Assembly: GCF_000711985.1 (NCBI RefSeq)
Contig: NZ_JONU01000007.1
Location: 124,001-188,000, forward strand
DNA: 64,000 nt
Direction: 5' to 3'
From: Rheinheimera texasensis DSM 17496
Lineage (GTDB): Bacteria; Pseudomonadota; Gammaproteobacteria; Enterobacterales; Alteromonadaceae
The translations under genes were made by a program, and so were the position numbers. How positions within the stretch are numbered: position 1 is the first letter of the stretch; the number at the start of each line of letters is the position of its first letter. Below the pieces are notes generated by a model that searched no databases, had not been told where the DNA came from, and worked only from the letters and a program-made list of their open reading frames with translations. This document shows, piece after piece, positions 22,868-33,419 of the stretch.

Positions 22868-22968
22868 GCCCAGCCGCTTAAAGTAAACAAAGTTTTAGCA
22901 AGATCAAAGTAGTTCCGGCCGTAGCGCTTTAAAATCTGCGGCCTTAGCAGTAAATAACAGGCAAACCC

Positions 22969-23772
22969 ATGCATAGCAATTTTAAAGATTTATTCGCCGC
23001 TCTGTGGCAAGACTACGTGCAACTGACTCCTTCTGCAGAGAAGATCCATGCCCTGCTCGGCTCTGGCCAGCAGGATGATGTGATCAACGACCATATCGCG
23101 CTGCGTACTTTTAATCTGGATAAAGTTGGTCTGGATAAACTGGCTGCCCATTTTCTGGCGGTGGGTTATCGCGAAGCCGGTGAATATCACTTCGAAGCGA
23201 AAAAGCTCTATGCCAAACATTTTGAGCATCCGGACCCAACAGCGCCAAAAGTGTTTATTTCTGAGTTGCTGGTAGAAAAATGCTCGCCAATGCTGCAGCA
23301 AGCCGTGCAGAAGCTGGTTGCTCAAATCCCGGTGGAAGCCGTGACTGCTGAGAATTTTATTTACTCAGGCCGGCACTGGGACATTGATCAGGCAACATAT
23401 CGCCTGCTGCTGGAAGAAAGCGAATATGCCGCCTGGATGGCCGTTTGGGGTTTCCGCGCTAACCATTTCACGGTGTCGGTGAATGCGCTGCAGAACTTTA
23501 CCACCCTTGAAAGTGTGAATCAGGCGCTGAAAGACGCCGGTTTCGCGCTCAATACCTCAGGTGGCGAAATCAAGGGTTCCGCCGACGTGTTGCTGGAGCA
23601 GTCCTCGACGCTGGCTGATGAAGCCGAAGTTGCTTTCACTGATGGTGTGTTATCGGTGCCAAGTTGTTTCTATGAATTCGCGCTGCGTTACCCAACGGCA
23701 GACGGCTCGCTCTATACCGGTTTTGTCGCAGCTTCTGCGGACAAAATTTTTGAAAGTACTAATGCCAGATAA
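22969..23772 (+). CDS. DUF1338 domain protein
   Basis: DUF1338 family, related to the HglS/YdcJ 2-oxoacid dioxygenase-decarboxylases that bind a metal with His and Glu residues. It has 267 residues, the short form. The start FKDLFAALWQDYVQLTPSAEKIHALL and NDHIALRTF (His, near 43) are typical, and FVSELLVE-like FISELLVEKCS follows near 98. It is the last gene of the ast cluster, 101 bases after astD. Adjacency suggests a role in amino acid breakdown, but its substrate is unknown. Confidence 0.8.
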   Translation: MHSNFKDLFAALWQDYVQLTPSAEKIHALLGSGQQDDVINDHIALRTFNLDKVGLDKLAAHFLAVGYREAGEYHFEAKKLYAKHFEHPDPTAPKVFISELLVEKCSPMLQQAVQKLVAQIPVEAVTAENFIYSGRHWDIDQATYRLLLEESEYAAWMAVWGFRANHFTVSVNALQNFTTLESVNQALKDAGFALNTSGGEIKGSADVLLEQSSTLADEAEVAFTDGVLSVPSCFYEFALRYPTADGSLYTGFVAASADKIFESTNAR

Positions 23773-23973
23773 GGTGCCAGATAAGGCGCCATTTAAAGCG
23801 CTTGTGTATGCGAACCATGGACGGTCACATGCCGGTCGAATGGCGCCAACGAATGCTCACTGAGCCTGAAAACTCAGAGCATCCAGACTGCAGGTTTGAG
23901 CTGCCGGGGGGCAGTTCGCTTGTTGGTCTTTAAGAATTCACCTCAAGAGTGTGTCAATTGAAGTGAAGATGTT

Positions 23974-24010
23974 GAAAAAGCCAGCGGGCCTTCGGGCCCG
24001 CTGTTTTTTT
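23974..24010. terminator. Bidirectional terminator after DUF1338 gene
   Basis: AGCGGGCC/GGCCCGCT stem with a TTCG-type loop, A-rich on the left and a run of seven T on the right. It separates the convergent ast cluster and hydrolase gene. Confidence 0.9.
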
Positions 24011-24018
24011 GCCGCAGA

Positions 24019-24615
24019 TTAAAAATCGCCGTTTTGTATCCATTGCTGACAACGCTGCCAGAACAGATCCGCAGCGCTGGCGTCATACCCTGTCGAGTGC
24101 GGGTTAATAAAGCCATGCCGCTGCGACCAGTGCTGTTGTCGCACATTGCCGGACTGGCCGAGCTGTTGTTGCAGCGCTACCACATCAAAATGACTTTCAT
24201 CACTCCACAGGCAAGTCACTGGCCAATGCGGCGTTAATTCACTGTACTGCCGGATTTGGCCGCCATAACAGAGCAACGCTTGCCCGGCTGAATCAGCACA
24301 GTCTGCACGACTTAACGAACACCAGAGTGCTGCAGCACCGGCACTGAAACCCAGCACCAGATCAGGTTGAACCGCTGTCAGCGTTTGCAGCACCTGCTGT
24401 TGATATCGCTCAAGTCCGCCTTGTTGTAAAAATGCGTGGTAGGCCAGCTGGTCATCCGTAAAAACGGTTGTGGTTTTCATGCAGCTGTCCGGCTGACAAA
24501 GCGTGAGTTGTAACTGCCCGCGTAAAATATCTGGCAGTGTTGCCAAAGTTTCCCGCAAGGCTGGCGTTGCACCAAAAATATCGGTGGCTACCAGCAGATG
24601 TCGTGTTGATTTCAT
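24019..24615 (-). CDS. Dienelactone hydrolase-like alpha/beta hydrolase
   Basis: A 198-residue hydrolase. The nucleophile elbow GFSAGAAALW is near residue 89, and the catalytic His lies in QRHGFINP near 168, the RHGF-N/A-NP pattern of dienelactone hydrolases. An acid in LWSDESHFD near 137 would complete the triad. The substrate is unknown. It begins five bases after the stop of the MBL-fold gene, so the two are probably co-transcribed. Confidence 0.7.
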   Translation of the reverse strand: MKSTRHLLVATDIFGATPALRETLATLPDILRGQLQLTLCQPDSCMKTTTVFTDDQLAYHAFLQQGGLERYQQQVLQTLTAVQPDLVLGFSAGAAALWCSLSRADCADSAGQALLCYGGQIRQYSELTPHWPVTCLWSDESHFDVVALQQQLGQSGNVRQQHWSQRHGFINPHSTGYDASAADLFWQRCQQWIQNGDF

Positions 24616-24620
24616 CTTGT

Positions 24621-25487
24621 TTAAAACTGATTCAGTGGCAGCTTCAGGTAACGGATGCCGTTTGCTTCTGCCGTTGGCAATTCACCAGCCTGCATATTGA
24701 CCTGCACGGAAGGCAGCAGCAATTTTGGCATGCTGAGGGTGGCGTCGCGGGTGGTGCGCAAAGTGACAAAATCAGCCTCCATGCGGCCCTGCCCGACATG
24801 AATGTTTTGAGATTTTTGTTCGCCGACACTGGTTTCGTTGGCAACATCAGGCCTGCCAGGAGCGCCATAGTCGTGACACATTAACATCCGGGTACTATCA
24901 GGCAGCGCAAACAGCTTTTGAATGGAGCGATATAAAGTGGCTGCGTCTCCGCCCGGGAAATCACAGCGCGCGGTGCCGTAATCCGGCATAAACAAGGTGT
25001 CGCCGACAAACAACAAATCGCCAATCAGAAAAGATACACAAGCCGGAGTATGACCCGGCGTATGCAACACGCGGATGTTAGCGTCGCCTAATGGCAAAAT
25101 GGTGTCATCGGGGAGTAACAGGTCAAATGGCTTGCCATCGGCCAGAGTCGGCAGCGCAAACAGCGCACCGAATACCTGCTGCACCCGGCAAATTTGGTCA
25201 CCAATGCCGACCGGCACAGTGCCGCCACACAGCGCTTTTAATGCCGCTGCGCCACTTAAATGGTCGGCGTGTACATGGGTTTCCAGAATGTAATTGAGTT
25301 GTAGCTGCTGCGCTTGGATGTCCTGGATGATGCGCTCTACTGCGGCGCTGCTGGTTCGCCCCGACGCCGGATCAAAATTTAGTACCGGGTCAATGACCAC
25401 TGCGGCCTTACTTGCCGACTCCCACACTAAGTAACTAAAAGTATTAGAGTCTTTGTCGAAATAGCTTAAAAACTGCAGTGATGACAT
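24621..25487 (-). CDS. MBL-fold hydrolase, persulfide dioxygenase-like
   Basis: Metallo-beta-lactamase-fold protein of the BLH/ETHE1-like group that oxidises glutathione persulfide to sulfite. Metal ligands are visible: THVHADHLSG near 66-75, HTPGHTPACVSFLIGD near 128-143 and VGDTLFMPDYGTARCDFPGG near 145. It has 288 residues from MSSLQFLSYFD, with GAGG about seven bases upstream. It is first in a two-gene unit with a hydrolase. An AT-rich palindrome lies upstream, as in BigR-controlled BLH genes. A sulfide-detoxification role is inferred. Confidence 0.82.
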   Translation of the reverse strand: MSSLQFLSYFDKDSNTFSYLVWESASKAAVVIDPVLNFDPASGRTSSAAVERIIQDIQAQQLQLNYILETHVHADHLSGAAALKALCGGTVPVGIGDQICRVQQVFGALFALPTLADGKPFDLLLPDDTILPLGDANIRVLHTPGHTPACVSFLIGDLLFVGDTLFMPDYGTARCDFPGGDAATLYRSIQKLFALPDSTRMLMCHDYGAPGRPDVANETSVGEQKSQNIHVGQGRMEADFVTLRTTRDATLSMPKLLLPSVQVNMQAGELPTAEANGIRYLKLPLNQF

Positions 25488-25547
25488 AAGCGCCTCGTCT
25501 GGCAAACGACCTTAGAAAATCTGCGAAAACTATATCAAATTAATTCT

Positions 25548-25568
25548 ATAACTATAAGCACTAGTTAT
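25548..25568. promoter_or_regulatory. Palindrome upstream of MBL-fold gene
   Basis: ATAACTA/TAGTTAT arms with a seven-base spacer in an AT-rich stretch, 61 bases before the MBL gene. It is placed and composed like ArsR-family (BigR/SqrR) operators; that assignment is an inference. Confidence 0.4.
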
Positions 25569-25724
25569 ATGCAAAAAAGTAATATGCTTGTTGTTGTCTG
25601 GTAAACCAGCAATTAAGGTGGTTTAGCCATCTAAATGGCTCGTATGTCACAAATCTGTCATCTAATCCACCTAAGCTCAGCGCGATCCCTGCCGACGGGC
25701 TGGTTTGATGGTGGAACAACGCAG

Positions 25725-27956
25725 ATGAAAATTGCACAAAGACTGATGTGGGTAATGGGTGGTACAACAATTGGCGCCGTAGTGCTGGCTGTTGGGATCA
25801 GTAGTTTTATTGCCGGTAAAAATGCCGAAACGGCGTTGAGCGACAGCATTGAGCAGCGTTTTTTGGCCGTCGCAACAGGCCGGCGTCAGGCGCTGAGTCA
25901 ATATATGGACCAGCAGCGTGATTTGTTGCAGAGTCTGGCATACAACCGCATGACGCAGGAAGCGTTGCAGGCACTGAAAAATCCTTATCAGTCGTATCGT
26001 TACGAAGTCGAAAATCCCGGTATCGATGCACTGCGTACTGAAGTCGGCCAGTGGTATCAAAAGCGTTATCTTCCTTTAGCCAGTAGCTTTGGTGCCCAGC
26101 CAGACGTTGCCAAATGGCTGGAAAAGGCCTCGTTGGAAACCCTCTTGCTGCAGCGTTATTACCTCGCAACTAACCCGCATAACCCCGGTGAACTGGCAAA
26201 AATGACCGACCGTGCCGATGGCTCGGTTTATGGTCAGCAGCACAAGAGATTTCACCAGAGTTTTCGCGAGCTGGTGACGCGACTGCATTATGACGATTTA
26301 TATCTGGTGGATGCACAGTCCAAAGCTGTGTTGTATTCCGTCAACAAAGGCCCGGCCTTTGCCACGTCGCTACAGGACGGTGCTTTCGCTAAAACAGCAC
26401 TGGCGGCTTTAGTGCAGCAGGTGATCAAACAACCCGCAGCAGGCTGGCAAGTTTCTGCTGCTGCGCCTTTTGCTGCGCAGTTTGATCATTTGACGCTGTT
26501 TATGGCTGCGCCGGTGTTAAATCCGCAGGACCAGAAACTAAATGGTGTGCTGGTGCTGCAGCTGCCGCTCGCTACGGTCAGTGCTTTGATGTCCGATCAG
26601 CAAAACTGGAGCGCGATTGGCCTCGGTCATTCCGGCGACAGCTACTTACTGGACGGCAGCGGCCAGCTGCTGACTACCCTGCGCGATAACACGCAGCCGA
26701 CCCCGGTCGCTGCAGATATCCGCGCATTGCTACAGGGTAAACAACAAATCCGGCAGATCACCGGCGCTGATGGCGGGGACTATCTGCAGCGTACCGAAAC
26801 CGTGTCACTCGGTGGCCAGCCAGTGCTACTGGTGACGCAGCAGCAGACTGCTGAGCTCTATCAGTCGCTGCAGGGACTGCAGCAACAACTGTGGTTAGGC
26901 AGCGCGCTGACTGCCATCGGCCTTGCAGTTTTGTTATTCTGGCTGGCCCGCCGTTTAGGTTTCGGTATTGCGAAACCGCTGGAACAGCTGTCAGTGCAGC
27001 TGATGCAGGCCGCCGAACAGCAAGACTTAAGGCAACAATTTGCACCGCAACGTGATACCGAACTCAGTCAGACCACTTCGGCACTGCAGCAACTGTTTAG
27101 CCGTTTATCGCTGCTGCTGCGTGGCGTGCAGCAAGCCGGCCAGCAAAGTCAGGAACTGGCAGCACAGAATCTGCAAATCAGCATGCGCAGCAAAACAGCG
27201 GTCTATCAGCAAAAAGCGGCGCTGACGCAGCTGGACGTTGAAGCGGCCCAGGCTTCCGCTGCGTTGTTACAACTGCAGCAACAAATCACTCTGGCCAATG
27301 ACGATGCCGCCCTGACCCATCAACAAGCGGTGTCGGGTGAGGACAGTGTGAAAACGCTGAATCAGCAGATTGGCCAGTTGGCCGAGCAGGTCAAACATTC
27401 GGCCGGCAGTATGCTGACGCTGGATAAAGCATCGACCGATATTATGCAGGTGTTGGAAACTATTCGTGGCGTGGCGGAGCAAACTAATTTGCTGGCGCTG
27501 AACGCGGCCATTGAAGCGGCCCGTGCCGGCGAACATGGCCGTGGTTTTGCCGTGGTCGCTGATGAAGTACGGCGTCTATCCGCCAATACCGCTAATGCCA
27601 CCGCAGAAATTCAGACGATGTTAAACCGGCTGGCTGGCTCAGTGGCTCAAACCCGTCAGGGGCTGGAGCTGGAGCAGCAAACGGCTGAACATTGTCTGCA
27701 AAGCGCGGCCCATGCCGATACCATGCTGACGCAAATTCGCGCCGCTGCCGCCAGAATTGTGCAGGTGGCCACCGATATCCACCGGCTTGGCAGCGAAGAA
27801 TGCGCACGTAGCCAGCAAATCAGTGCCGCACTGGCGCAAATTCATCAGTCGGCAGTTGAGACTGACAGCGCAATGAGCATGCTGGCCGAGCAATCAGAAG
27901 TGCAGCAACGCCTCAGTGCGCAGTTGTTAACACAGGCCAGCCAGCTTAAGGTTTAA
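25725..27956 (+). CDS. Methyl-accepting chemotaxis protein, membrane type
   Basis: Chemoreceptor of 743 residues. Membrane segment 1 is at about 10-32, followed by a large periplasmic sensor (about 33-395) with a Cache-like pattern ([31 protein letters not shown]), then segment 2 at about 398-418, a HAMP region, and the signalling hairpin. The hairpin tip is [37 protein letters not shown] near 600-637. I start at MKIAQRL (ATG 25725, GGTGGA upstream); the upstream extension is not typical. No CheW-binding anomaly is seen. The ligand is unknown. Confidence 0.92.
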   Translation: MKIAQRLMWVMGGTTIGAVVLAVGISSFIAGKNAETALSDSIEQRFLAVATGRRQALSQYMDQQRDLLQSLAYNRMTQEALQALKNPYQSYRYEVENPGIDALRTEVGQWYQKRYLPLASSFGAQPDVAKWLEKASLETLLLQRYYLATNPHNPGELAKMTDRADGSVYGQQHKRFHQSFRELVTRLHYDDLYLVDAQSKAVLYSVNKGPAFATSLQDGAFAKTALAALVQQVIKQPAAGWQVSAAAPFAAQFDHLTLFMAAPVLNPQDQKLNGVLVLQLPLATVSALMSDQQNWSAIGLGHSGDSYLLDGSGQLLTTLRDNTQPTPVAADIRALLQGKQQIRQITGADGGDYLQRTETVSLGGQPVLLVTQQQTAELYQSLQGLQQQLWLGSALTAIGLAVLLFWLARRLGFGIAKPLEQLSVQLMQAAEQQDLRQQFAPQRDTELSQTTSALQQLFSRLSLLLRGVQQAGQQSQELAAQNLQISMRSKTAVYQQKAALTQLDVEAAQASAALLQLQQQITLANDDAALTHQQAVSGEDSVKTLNQQIGQLAEQVKHSAGSMLTLDKASTDIMQVLETIRGVAEQTNLLALNAAIEAARAGEHGRGFAVVADEVRRLSANTANATAEIQTMLNRLAGSVAQTRQGLELEQQTAEHCLQSAAHADTMLTQIRAAAARIVQVATDIHRLGSEECARSQQISAALAQIHQSAVETDSAMSMLAEQSEVQQRLSAQLLTQASQLKV

Positions 27957-28027
27957 ATCGCGGGCAATAGCAGCAAGACTGGCAGGCCACCGGCTATGAC
28001 GGCAGTGGCATCCCGCAAAGAGCCCGG

Positions 28028-29113
28028 TTAAGCCCAAATCTCCTGTTGCAGCTGAGTAATAAGGTCAGTGACTTGTGCACTGGCTTGTTCCATCTGTAAC
28101 AACGCTTGCTGCATGCCTGCAAAATCACCGCGTTGCCCGGCCGCTAAAGCTTCACGTCCGGACTGATGCACTGCTTTGTGCGGCGTGTCTAACTGCTGAA
28201 AACTACGTTGACCGCTGTAACGCTTTTTGCCTTCGCCTTCAAAATACCATTTGCCTAAGCGGCATTCAGTATGCGCATTCACCGTGTCACCGAAGCGCTG
28301 TTGCTGGATCAGCTCATAGACATTGTGTTTCCACACCGCATGGTCGAGCTTCACCGTATTTAAAAACGCCATGGTTGCGCTTTGATTGATGACGCTTTGC
28401 ATATGACTGGATGTATTAATAACCTGTTCGACCACGGCACCAATCTGGCTGCTGGAGGTGGCGACATCGGTCGCGCTGTGCCGGCTCTGCTCGACAGTAC
28501 TGCGAATTTGCCCCGTCTGATCAATGATTTGTTTGACCAGCTGTTCAATCTGGTTGCTGGCCTGATGTGCTTTACCAGCCAGCTGCCGCACTTCATCAGC
28601 GACTACGGCAAAACCACGACCGGCCTCACCTGCCCGTGCTGCTTCAATGGCGGCATTGAGTGCCAGCAAATTGGTCTGGTCGGAAATTTCCTGAATGCTG
28701 GAGATCAGCTGATTAATCGCGTTTGCTGTACCATCCAAAACTGCCGTAACAGAAGCACTTTGCTCGGCATCTTTACTGATTTGACTGGCACGCTGGTCCA
28801 GATTGGCCAGCGCCTGATGGGTCTGGCCGAAAATATCGTCCAGCGCGGTTAAGGCCCGATGTTCGTGTTCCAGCTGGCCGGCATTTTTTGCCAACTCTTC
28901 TCGGATCTGATTCAGCATGGCGCCACCTAACAGCATAGTGGCACAGACAGTCTGTTGATGTGCATCATGTTGCAGTGCCGCTTCGTTTTTCGCCAGTTGC
29001 TGACGGTGCTGATGATGCAGTTGTTCGATTTCCTGTTGATGTTGATTTTGTTGCTGACTGAGTTGTTGTTCGAGTTCGGCAATCCGTTGTTTTAACGCTG
29101 AAGTGAAAAACAT
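28028..29113 (-). CDS. Soluble chemoreceptor with C-terminal CZB zinc domain
   Basis: Cytoplasmic methyl-accepting protein of 361 residues with no membrane segment. An N-terminal coiled coil rich in Gln and His (about 5-55) is followed by the signalling hairpin ([39 protein letters not shown] near 145-185) and a CZB domain. The zinc ligands are all present: [14 protein letters not shown] and HKAVH. CZB domains sense zinc or, in some proteins, hypochlorite at the Zn-Cys. I start at [11 protein letters not shown] (GGAG upstream). It is a close paralogue of the next gene. Confidence 0.9.
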   Translation of the reverse strand: MFFTSALKQRIAELEQQLSQQQNQHQQEIEQLHHQHRQQLAKNEAALQHDAHQQTVCATMLLGGAMLNQIREELAKNAGQLEHEHRALTALDDIFGQTHQALANLDQRASQISKDAEQSASVTAVLDGTANAINQLISSIQEISDQTNLLALNAAIEAARAGEAGRGFAVVADEVRQLAGKAHQASNQIEQLVKQIIDQTGQIRSTVEQSRHSATDVATSSSQIGAVVEQVINTSSHMQSVINQSATMAFLNTVKLDHAVWKHNVYELIQQQRFGDTVNAHTECRLGKWYFEGEGKKRYSGQRSFQQLDTPHKAVHQSGREALAAGQRGDFAGMQQALLQMEQASAQVTDLITQLQQEIWA

Positions 29114-29347
29114 AAGTGTTGCTCCGGTACGGTCAGAGGGGGGCTGGCGCATAACACGAAGATCCATCGGTGTTTGCAATGATCAAAATGGGGCATGGTG
29201 AGGTTCTGACATCGTAACTCACCACACAGCTAACCACGCCTTTACTCGCTCACCTTGTCAATTCAGGCGTGGTTTTGTTGTCATCCTGACACAAAAACGA
29301 TTAAGTCGACAGTTCGACTATTGTCTCAGGTCAAAGAGTGCGGAAAT

Positions 29348-30430
29348 TTATTGCGCCCGGACATCCTGCTGCAGCCGCTCTATAGCAACCACCACTTGTT
29401 GGGCAGCATCTTCCATCTGTCCTAGTGCCCGCGCAAGCGCCGAAGTGTCCCCGCTACGCCCTGCCTGAACCGCGTCGCGTGCAGCCTGATGCATGCCGCG
29501 GTGTGGGCTTTCGATACTGCGGAAACTGCTGAGCTGACCATAATGTTTGGCGCCATAACCACCAGCGCCGCACCATTGCTGAAATTTTTGCTCGGCTTGC
29601 GATGCGGGCAAGTCGCGTTGTTGGGCTATCGCCTGATAAACACCGGCTTTCCAGCTGATGTAATCCATTTTCAAACCATCAAGGTAAGTTAACGTGGTTG
29701 TGCTGCGGATAAGTTTTTTCATCGCTTCCGAGCGATTAATCACTTCGTTGACCACAGAATCGATTTGTTTGGACGACAAGGACACATCCGCCGCACTTTG
29801 CTGGCTGTGTGACACCATGGTTTTGATATTGTTGGTTTGTTCTATCACCTTGCGGATCAGGCTTTCGATTTGTTTGCTCGCTTCATTGGCTTTGCCGGCA
29901 AGTTGACGCACTTCATCGGCCACAACAGCAAAACCGCGGCCGGCTTCACCGGCGCGGGCCGCTTCAATCGCGGCATTGAGCGCCAGTAAGTTGGTTTGGT
30001 CGGAAATTTCCTGAATGCTCGAAATCAGCTGATTGATGGAACTGGCGGTACCATCCAGCACTGCAGCTGTCGCCGCGCTTTGGTTGGCATGCTCGGTAAT
30101 TTGTACGGCACGGTCTTCCAGAGTGCGGATGGCACTTTGGGTCTGGCCAAAAATATCTTCCAGTTTGGCCAGTGCAGTGCGTTCGGCGATCAGGTCATCC
30201 GCATGGCGGCTTAAACTTTGCCGCACTGCATTCAACACTTCGCCACCTTGTAGTTGCACTTCCTGCCATTGGTTTTGCTGTTGTGCTGCGGCATGCTGCT
30301 GCAGCTGCTGTTCAAGACCGGCCAGCTGCTGCTCTAAATACTGTGTGCTGTCCCTGGCCTGGCGTTGTGCTTCTTTGAGCTGCTCCCTGAGTTGTTGGTT
30401 TTCTTCTTTCAGCGCACGATTAAAAAACAT
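29348..30430 (-). CDS. Soluble chemoreceptor with degenerate CZB domain
   Basis: Cytoplasmic methyl-accepting protein of 360 residues with the same layout as its neighbour: N-terminal coiled coil, signalling hairpin ([39 protein letters not shown]) and a C-terminal CZB-like region. Here the first zinc ligand is changed: MDYISW replaces LDHAVW, so His becomes Tyr. The Cys (WCGAGGYG) and HxxxH (HRGMH) remain. Zinc binding may be altered or lost. Start [10 protein letters not shown] with GGGGAA upstream. It is probably a duplicate of the gene at 28028. Confidence 0.88.
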   Translation of the reverse strand: MFFNRALKEENQQLREQLKEAQRQARDSTQYLEQQLAGLEQQLQQHAAAQQQNQWQEVQLQGGEVLNAVRQSLSRHADDLIAERTALAKLEDIFGQTQSAIRTLEDRAVQITEHANQSAATAAVLDGTASSINQLISSIQEISDQTNLLALNAAIEAARAGEAGRGFAVVADEVRQLAGKANEASKQIESLIRKVIEQTNNIKTMVSHSQQSAADVSLSSKQIDSVVNEVINRSEAMKKLIRSTTTLTYLDGLKMDYISWKAGVYQAIAQQRDLPASQAEQKFQQWCGAGGYGAKHYGQLSSFRSIESPHRGMHQAARDAVQAGRSGDTSALARALGQMEDAAQQVVVAIERLQQDVRAQ

Positions 30431-30555
30431 GAGGTTCCCCGATTTCTTATTATTGAACAACCATCCTAAGACAAGGCTTTGACGCTGAGAAGCCCCTCGG
30501 CAGGTAAATGGATTAAGAAAGCCGGATAATTACCGAACTGGTGGAAAATAGGCGG

Positions 30556-30583
30556 AAAAAAAGCACCCGAAGGTGCTTTTTTT
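30556..30583. terminator. Bidirectional terminator downstream of ybiT
   Basis: AAGCACC/GGTGCTT stem with CGAA loop, flanked by A-run and T-run. It serves ybiT on the minus strand. Confidence 0.9.
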
Positions 30584-30603
30584 CGCAATGTAGGCTGTTA
30601 GGA

Positions 30604-32208
30604 TTATGCCTGCGCCAGTTGTTGTGCCAGATAGTCGTCGTAACTGCCGACGAAGTTGCGCACGTCATGGTCGGTGATCTCAATGATCCGCGTTGCCAGT
30701 GATGAAACAAACTCACGGTCGTGGCTGACAAACAACAAGGTGCCTTTAAACAGCTCCAGCGCCATGTTCAGCGATTCAATCGATTCCATATCCAGGTGGT
30801 TGGTTGGTTCGTCCATGATCAGAATGTTCGGCCGTTGCAGCATCAGCTTACCAAACAACATGCGGCCTTTTTCACCACCGGATAACACTTTAACTTTCTT
30901 CTTGATGTCGTCCTGACTGAACAACAACCGGCCTAGAATACCGCGCACCGCTTGTTCGTCGTCTGATGGTTGTTTCCAGTATGACATCCAGTCAAATAAC
31001 GACATTTCTTTCATGTCGCCGGCGAACTCATATTCGTGGTCCTGAGCGTAATAACCGATATTGACGTTTTCTGACCATTTCACCAGACCGCCATCGACCG
31101 GATATTCACCGACAAGACACTTCAGCAGTGTGGTTTTACCGATACCGTTGGCACCGAGGATGGCCACTTTTTCCCCGACTTCGATCATCATGCTGACTTT
31201 ATTCAGCACTTTTTTACCATCAAAGCCTTTAGATAAATCTTCGACTTCCAGTGCCAGTCGGTACAGCTGTTTTTGCTGTTCAAAACGGATAAATGGATTC
31301 ACCCGGCTTGAGGCTTTCACTTCTTCCAGTTTGATTTTGTCCATTTGCTTGGCACGTGACGTGGCCTGACGCGCTTTAGAGGCGTTCGCCGAGAAACGCG
31401 CAACGAAGGCTTTTAATTCATCAATCTGGGCTTTTTTCTTGGCGTTGTCTGACATCAGACGTTCACGCGCCTGCATCGCTGCCAGCATGTATTCGTCGTA
31501 ATTGCCCGGATATAAGCGCAGTTCACCGTAATCAAGGTCGGCCATATGGGTACAGACGCTGTTTAAGAAGTGACGGTCGTGCGAAATGATGATCATGGTG
31601 CTGTTGCGTTCAGCCAGCGTATCTTCCAACCAGCGAATGGTATTAATATCTAAGTTGTTGGTTGGTTCGTCCAGCAGCATGATATCCGGATCGGCAAACA
31701 GTACTTGCGCCAGTAACACCCGCAGTTTCCAGCCCGGCGCCACTGCCGACATCGGGCCGAAATGTTGTTCAACCGGAATACCAACACCTAATAACAGTTC
31801 ACCGGCGCGGCTTTCCGCGGTGTAACCGTCCATTTCACCAAAAGCGACTTCGAGATCAGCGACCTTCATGCCATCCTCTTCGGTCATTTCGGCGCTGGAA
31901 TAAATCCGGTCACGTTCGGCTTTAACCTGCCACAGTTCGGCGTGGCCCATGATCACGGTATCGATGACACTGTATTGTTCAAAGGCGAACTGATCCTGAT
32001 GCAACTTGGCGACGCGCATATTCGGCTCGACCATCACGATACCGGCGGACGGGTCCAGCTCCCGGCTCAGGATCTTCATAAAAGTGGATTTACCACAGCC
32101 GTTGGCGCCGATCAGGCCATAGCGGTTACCTTGACCGAATTTGACCGAAATGTTTTCAAACAGCGGCTTGGCGCCGAATTGCATCGTAATATTGGCAGTA
32201 GAGATCAC
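30604..32208 (-). CDS. ybiT: ABC-F ATPase YbiT
   Basis: Ribosome-associated ABC-F protein with two ATPase domains. It has 534 residues, against 530 in E. coli YbiT, and shares long matches. Walker A sites are GANGCGKST near 36 and GANGIGKTT near 353. The Walker B/signature regions [10 protein letters not shown] and SGGEKGRML…MDEPTNHLD are intact. I start at a GTG (32206-32208), which aligns with the E. coli Met. A longer frame would run into the terminator of the next operon. The AGGAA Shine-Dalgarno is about nine bases away. It aids translation on stalled ribosomes in the family. Confidence 0.93.
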   Translation of the reverse strand: MISTANITMQFGAKPLFENISVKFGQGNRYGLIGANGCGKSTFMKILSRELDPSAGIVMVEPNMRVAKLHQDQFAFEQYSVIDTVIMGHAELWQVKAERDRIYSSAEMTEEDGMKVADLEVAFGEMDGYTAESRAGELLLGVGIPVEQHFGPMSAVAPGWKLRVLLAQVLFADPDIMLLDEPTNNLDINTIRWLEDTLAERNSTMIIISHDRHFLNSVCTHMADLDYGELRLYPGNYDEYMLAAMQARERLMSDNAKKKAQIDELKAFVARFSANASKARQATSRAKQMDKIKLEEVKASSRVNPFIRFEQQKQLYRLALEVEDLSKGFDGKKVLNKVSMMIEVGEKVAILGANGIGKTTLLKCLVGEYPVDGGLVKWSENVNIGYYAQDHEYEFAGDMKEMSLFDWMSYWKQPSDDEQAVRGILGRLLFSQDDIKKKVKVLSGGEKGRMLFGKLMLQRPNILIMDEPTNHLDMESIESLNMALELFKGTLLFVSHDREFVSSLATRIIEITDHDVRNFVGSYDDYLAQQLAQA

Positions 32209-32252
32209 AGTCAGGGGTTCCTGTTGGCCGAGCGGGCCCGTTAGCGTGTTAG

Positions 32253-32280
32253 CAAAAAAAGCCCGGCGCATGGCCGGGAC
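32253..32280 (-). terminator. Terminator after DMT exporter gene
   Basis: On the minus strand CCCGGC and GCCGGG arms around a short loop are followed by seven T. It lies between the DMT gene and ybiT. Confidence 0.8.
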
Positions 32281-32361
32281 AAAAAGCGCGCTATTATAGC
32301 GGCTAACCCAAATTTTGGCTACGCCGTGATGTGGCAGAAGTCACAGTTCACAGAAGTTTTA

Positions 32362-33273
32362 TCAACCAAAACGCCGTCCGAGCACGATACAAAGCACCAC
32401 CAGCGCAGCAATACCCAGCTGCACCACACTGATGTGTTCACCTAGACAAACTGCCGCCCAGCCTAAGCCCAAAAACGGACTCAGCTGCTGCAACTGACTG
32501 ATCTGCGCCACCCCGCCTAATGACAGGCCGCGATACCAGGCAAAAAAGCCGAGAAACATCGAAAACAAAGACAGATATACAAAGCCAAGCCAGGCGGACA
32601 CTGAGATATCTGCTAGCGAAATAGCCGGCAACTGCACCACAGTCAAGGGCAATGACAGTGGCAACGACAGCACCAGTGCCCAGCAAATCACCTGCCAGCT
32701 GCCGAGATCTTTTGCCAGCATGGCGCCTTTGGCATAGGCCAGCCCACAACAAAGACAAGCCAGTAATAGCAAAGCATCAGCCAGTGCCAGAGAATTGATT
32801 TTATGCTGCGCCAGACTGTAACCGAGCACCAATAGCGCCCCGGCGCAGGCAAACAACCAAAAGCCAAGTCTTGGCACCTGAGCACTGAGCCAGGCACCAA
32901 AAACCGCCGTAAACAGCGGCATCAGCGCAGTCACTAAAGTGGCGTGGCTGGCGTCCGTCCACTGCAATGCCAACGCAGATAACAACGGATAAGCGAACAC
33001 AGCACCAAAAGCCACTACCAATAAACCTGGCCAGTAGCGCCGTTCCGGGAGCTGTTGTTTTAGCCCGGCCAACAGCAGCAGGCTTAAAATACCGGCAACC
33101 GCAGCGCGGCCAGCACCTACAAACAGCGCCGGCAGCTCCAGCACCGCAATGCGGGTCGCAACCAGACCGCCGGAAAACATCAACACACCGCTTAGCCCCC
33201 ATAAATAAGCAATCGCCATCGGCGACAACGCCTGAGTGTTGACCGTATTCTTTGGCAAAACCTGCTCTGACAT
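32362..33273 (-). CDS. DMT-superfamily (EamA) transporter
   Basis: Inner-membrane metabolite exporter or importer of 303 residues, with ten predicted membrane segments in two EamA repeats (about 20-150 and 165-300). Typical motifs are ALALQWTDASHATLVTALMPLFTAVFGAWL in repeat 1 and LSPFLGLGWAAVCLGE in repeat 2. GGGAG lies before the ATG. It is divergent from a MocR-type regulator across 146 bases, a common pairing in which the regulator controls the transporter. The substrate is unknown. Confidence 0.85.
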   Translation of the reverse strand: MSEQVLPKNTVNTQALSPMAIAYLWGLSGVLMFSGGLVATRIAVLELPALFVGAGRAAVAGILSLLLLAGLKQQLPERRYWPGLLVVAFGAVFAYPLLSALALQWTDASHATLVTALMPLFTAVFGAWLSAQVPRLGFWLFACAGALLVLGYSLAQHKINSLALADALLLLACLCCGLAYAKGAMLAKDLGSWQVICWALVLSLPLSLPLTVVQLPAISLADISVSAWLGFVYLSLFSMFLGFFAWYRGLSLGGVAQISQLQQLSPFLGLGWAAVCLGEHISVVQLGIAALVVLCIVLGRRFG

Positions 33274-33358
33274 AAAAAACTCCCTGCTTTACAGCGGCAC
33301 GCTGAATTGCTACTGACAATAATGCAGAAAAACCGGTACACTCAGGACAGTTGTTGAG

Positions 33359-33379
33359 ACTGTTATCAAACTGTATTGG
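33359..33379 (+). promoter_or_regulatory. Direct repeats in MocR/DMT shared promoter
   Basis: ACTGTTATCAA and ACTGTATTGG are imperfect direct repeats with an 11-base period, about one helical turn. They lie in the region between the divergent regulator and transporter. MocR proteins often bind direct repeats; the assignment is inferred. Confidence 0.35.
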
Positions 33380-33419
33380 TCGTTTGGCCGTGACAGTTCA
33401 CTAGGGGCGGGAGAGAATT

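Noticed and set aside
29232-29274. AACCACGCCT/AGGCGTGGTT inverted repeat between the two soluble chemoreceptor genes as a terminator
   Set aside because: The stem is perfect, but the loop is 23 bases and no T-run follows on the minus strand, the direction of both genes.
30604-32271. Longer N-terminus for YbiT
   Set aside because: The extra 21 codons pass through the intrinsic terminator of the DMT gene and have no counterpart in E. coli YbiT.
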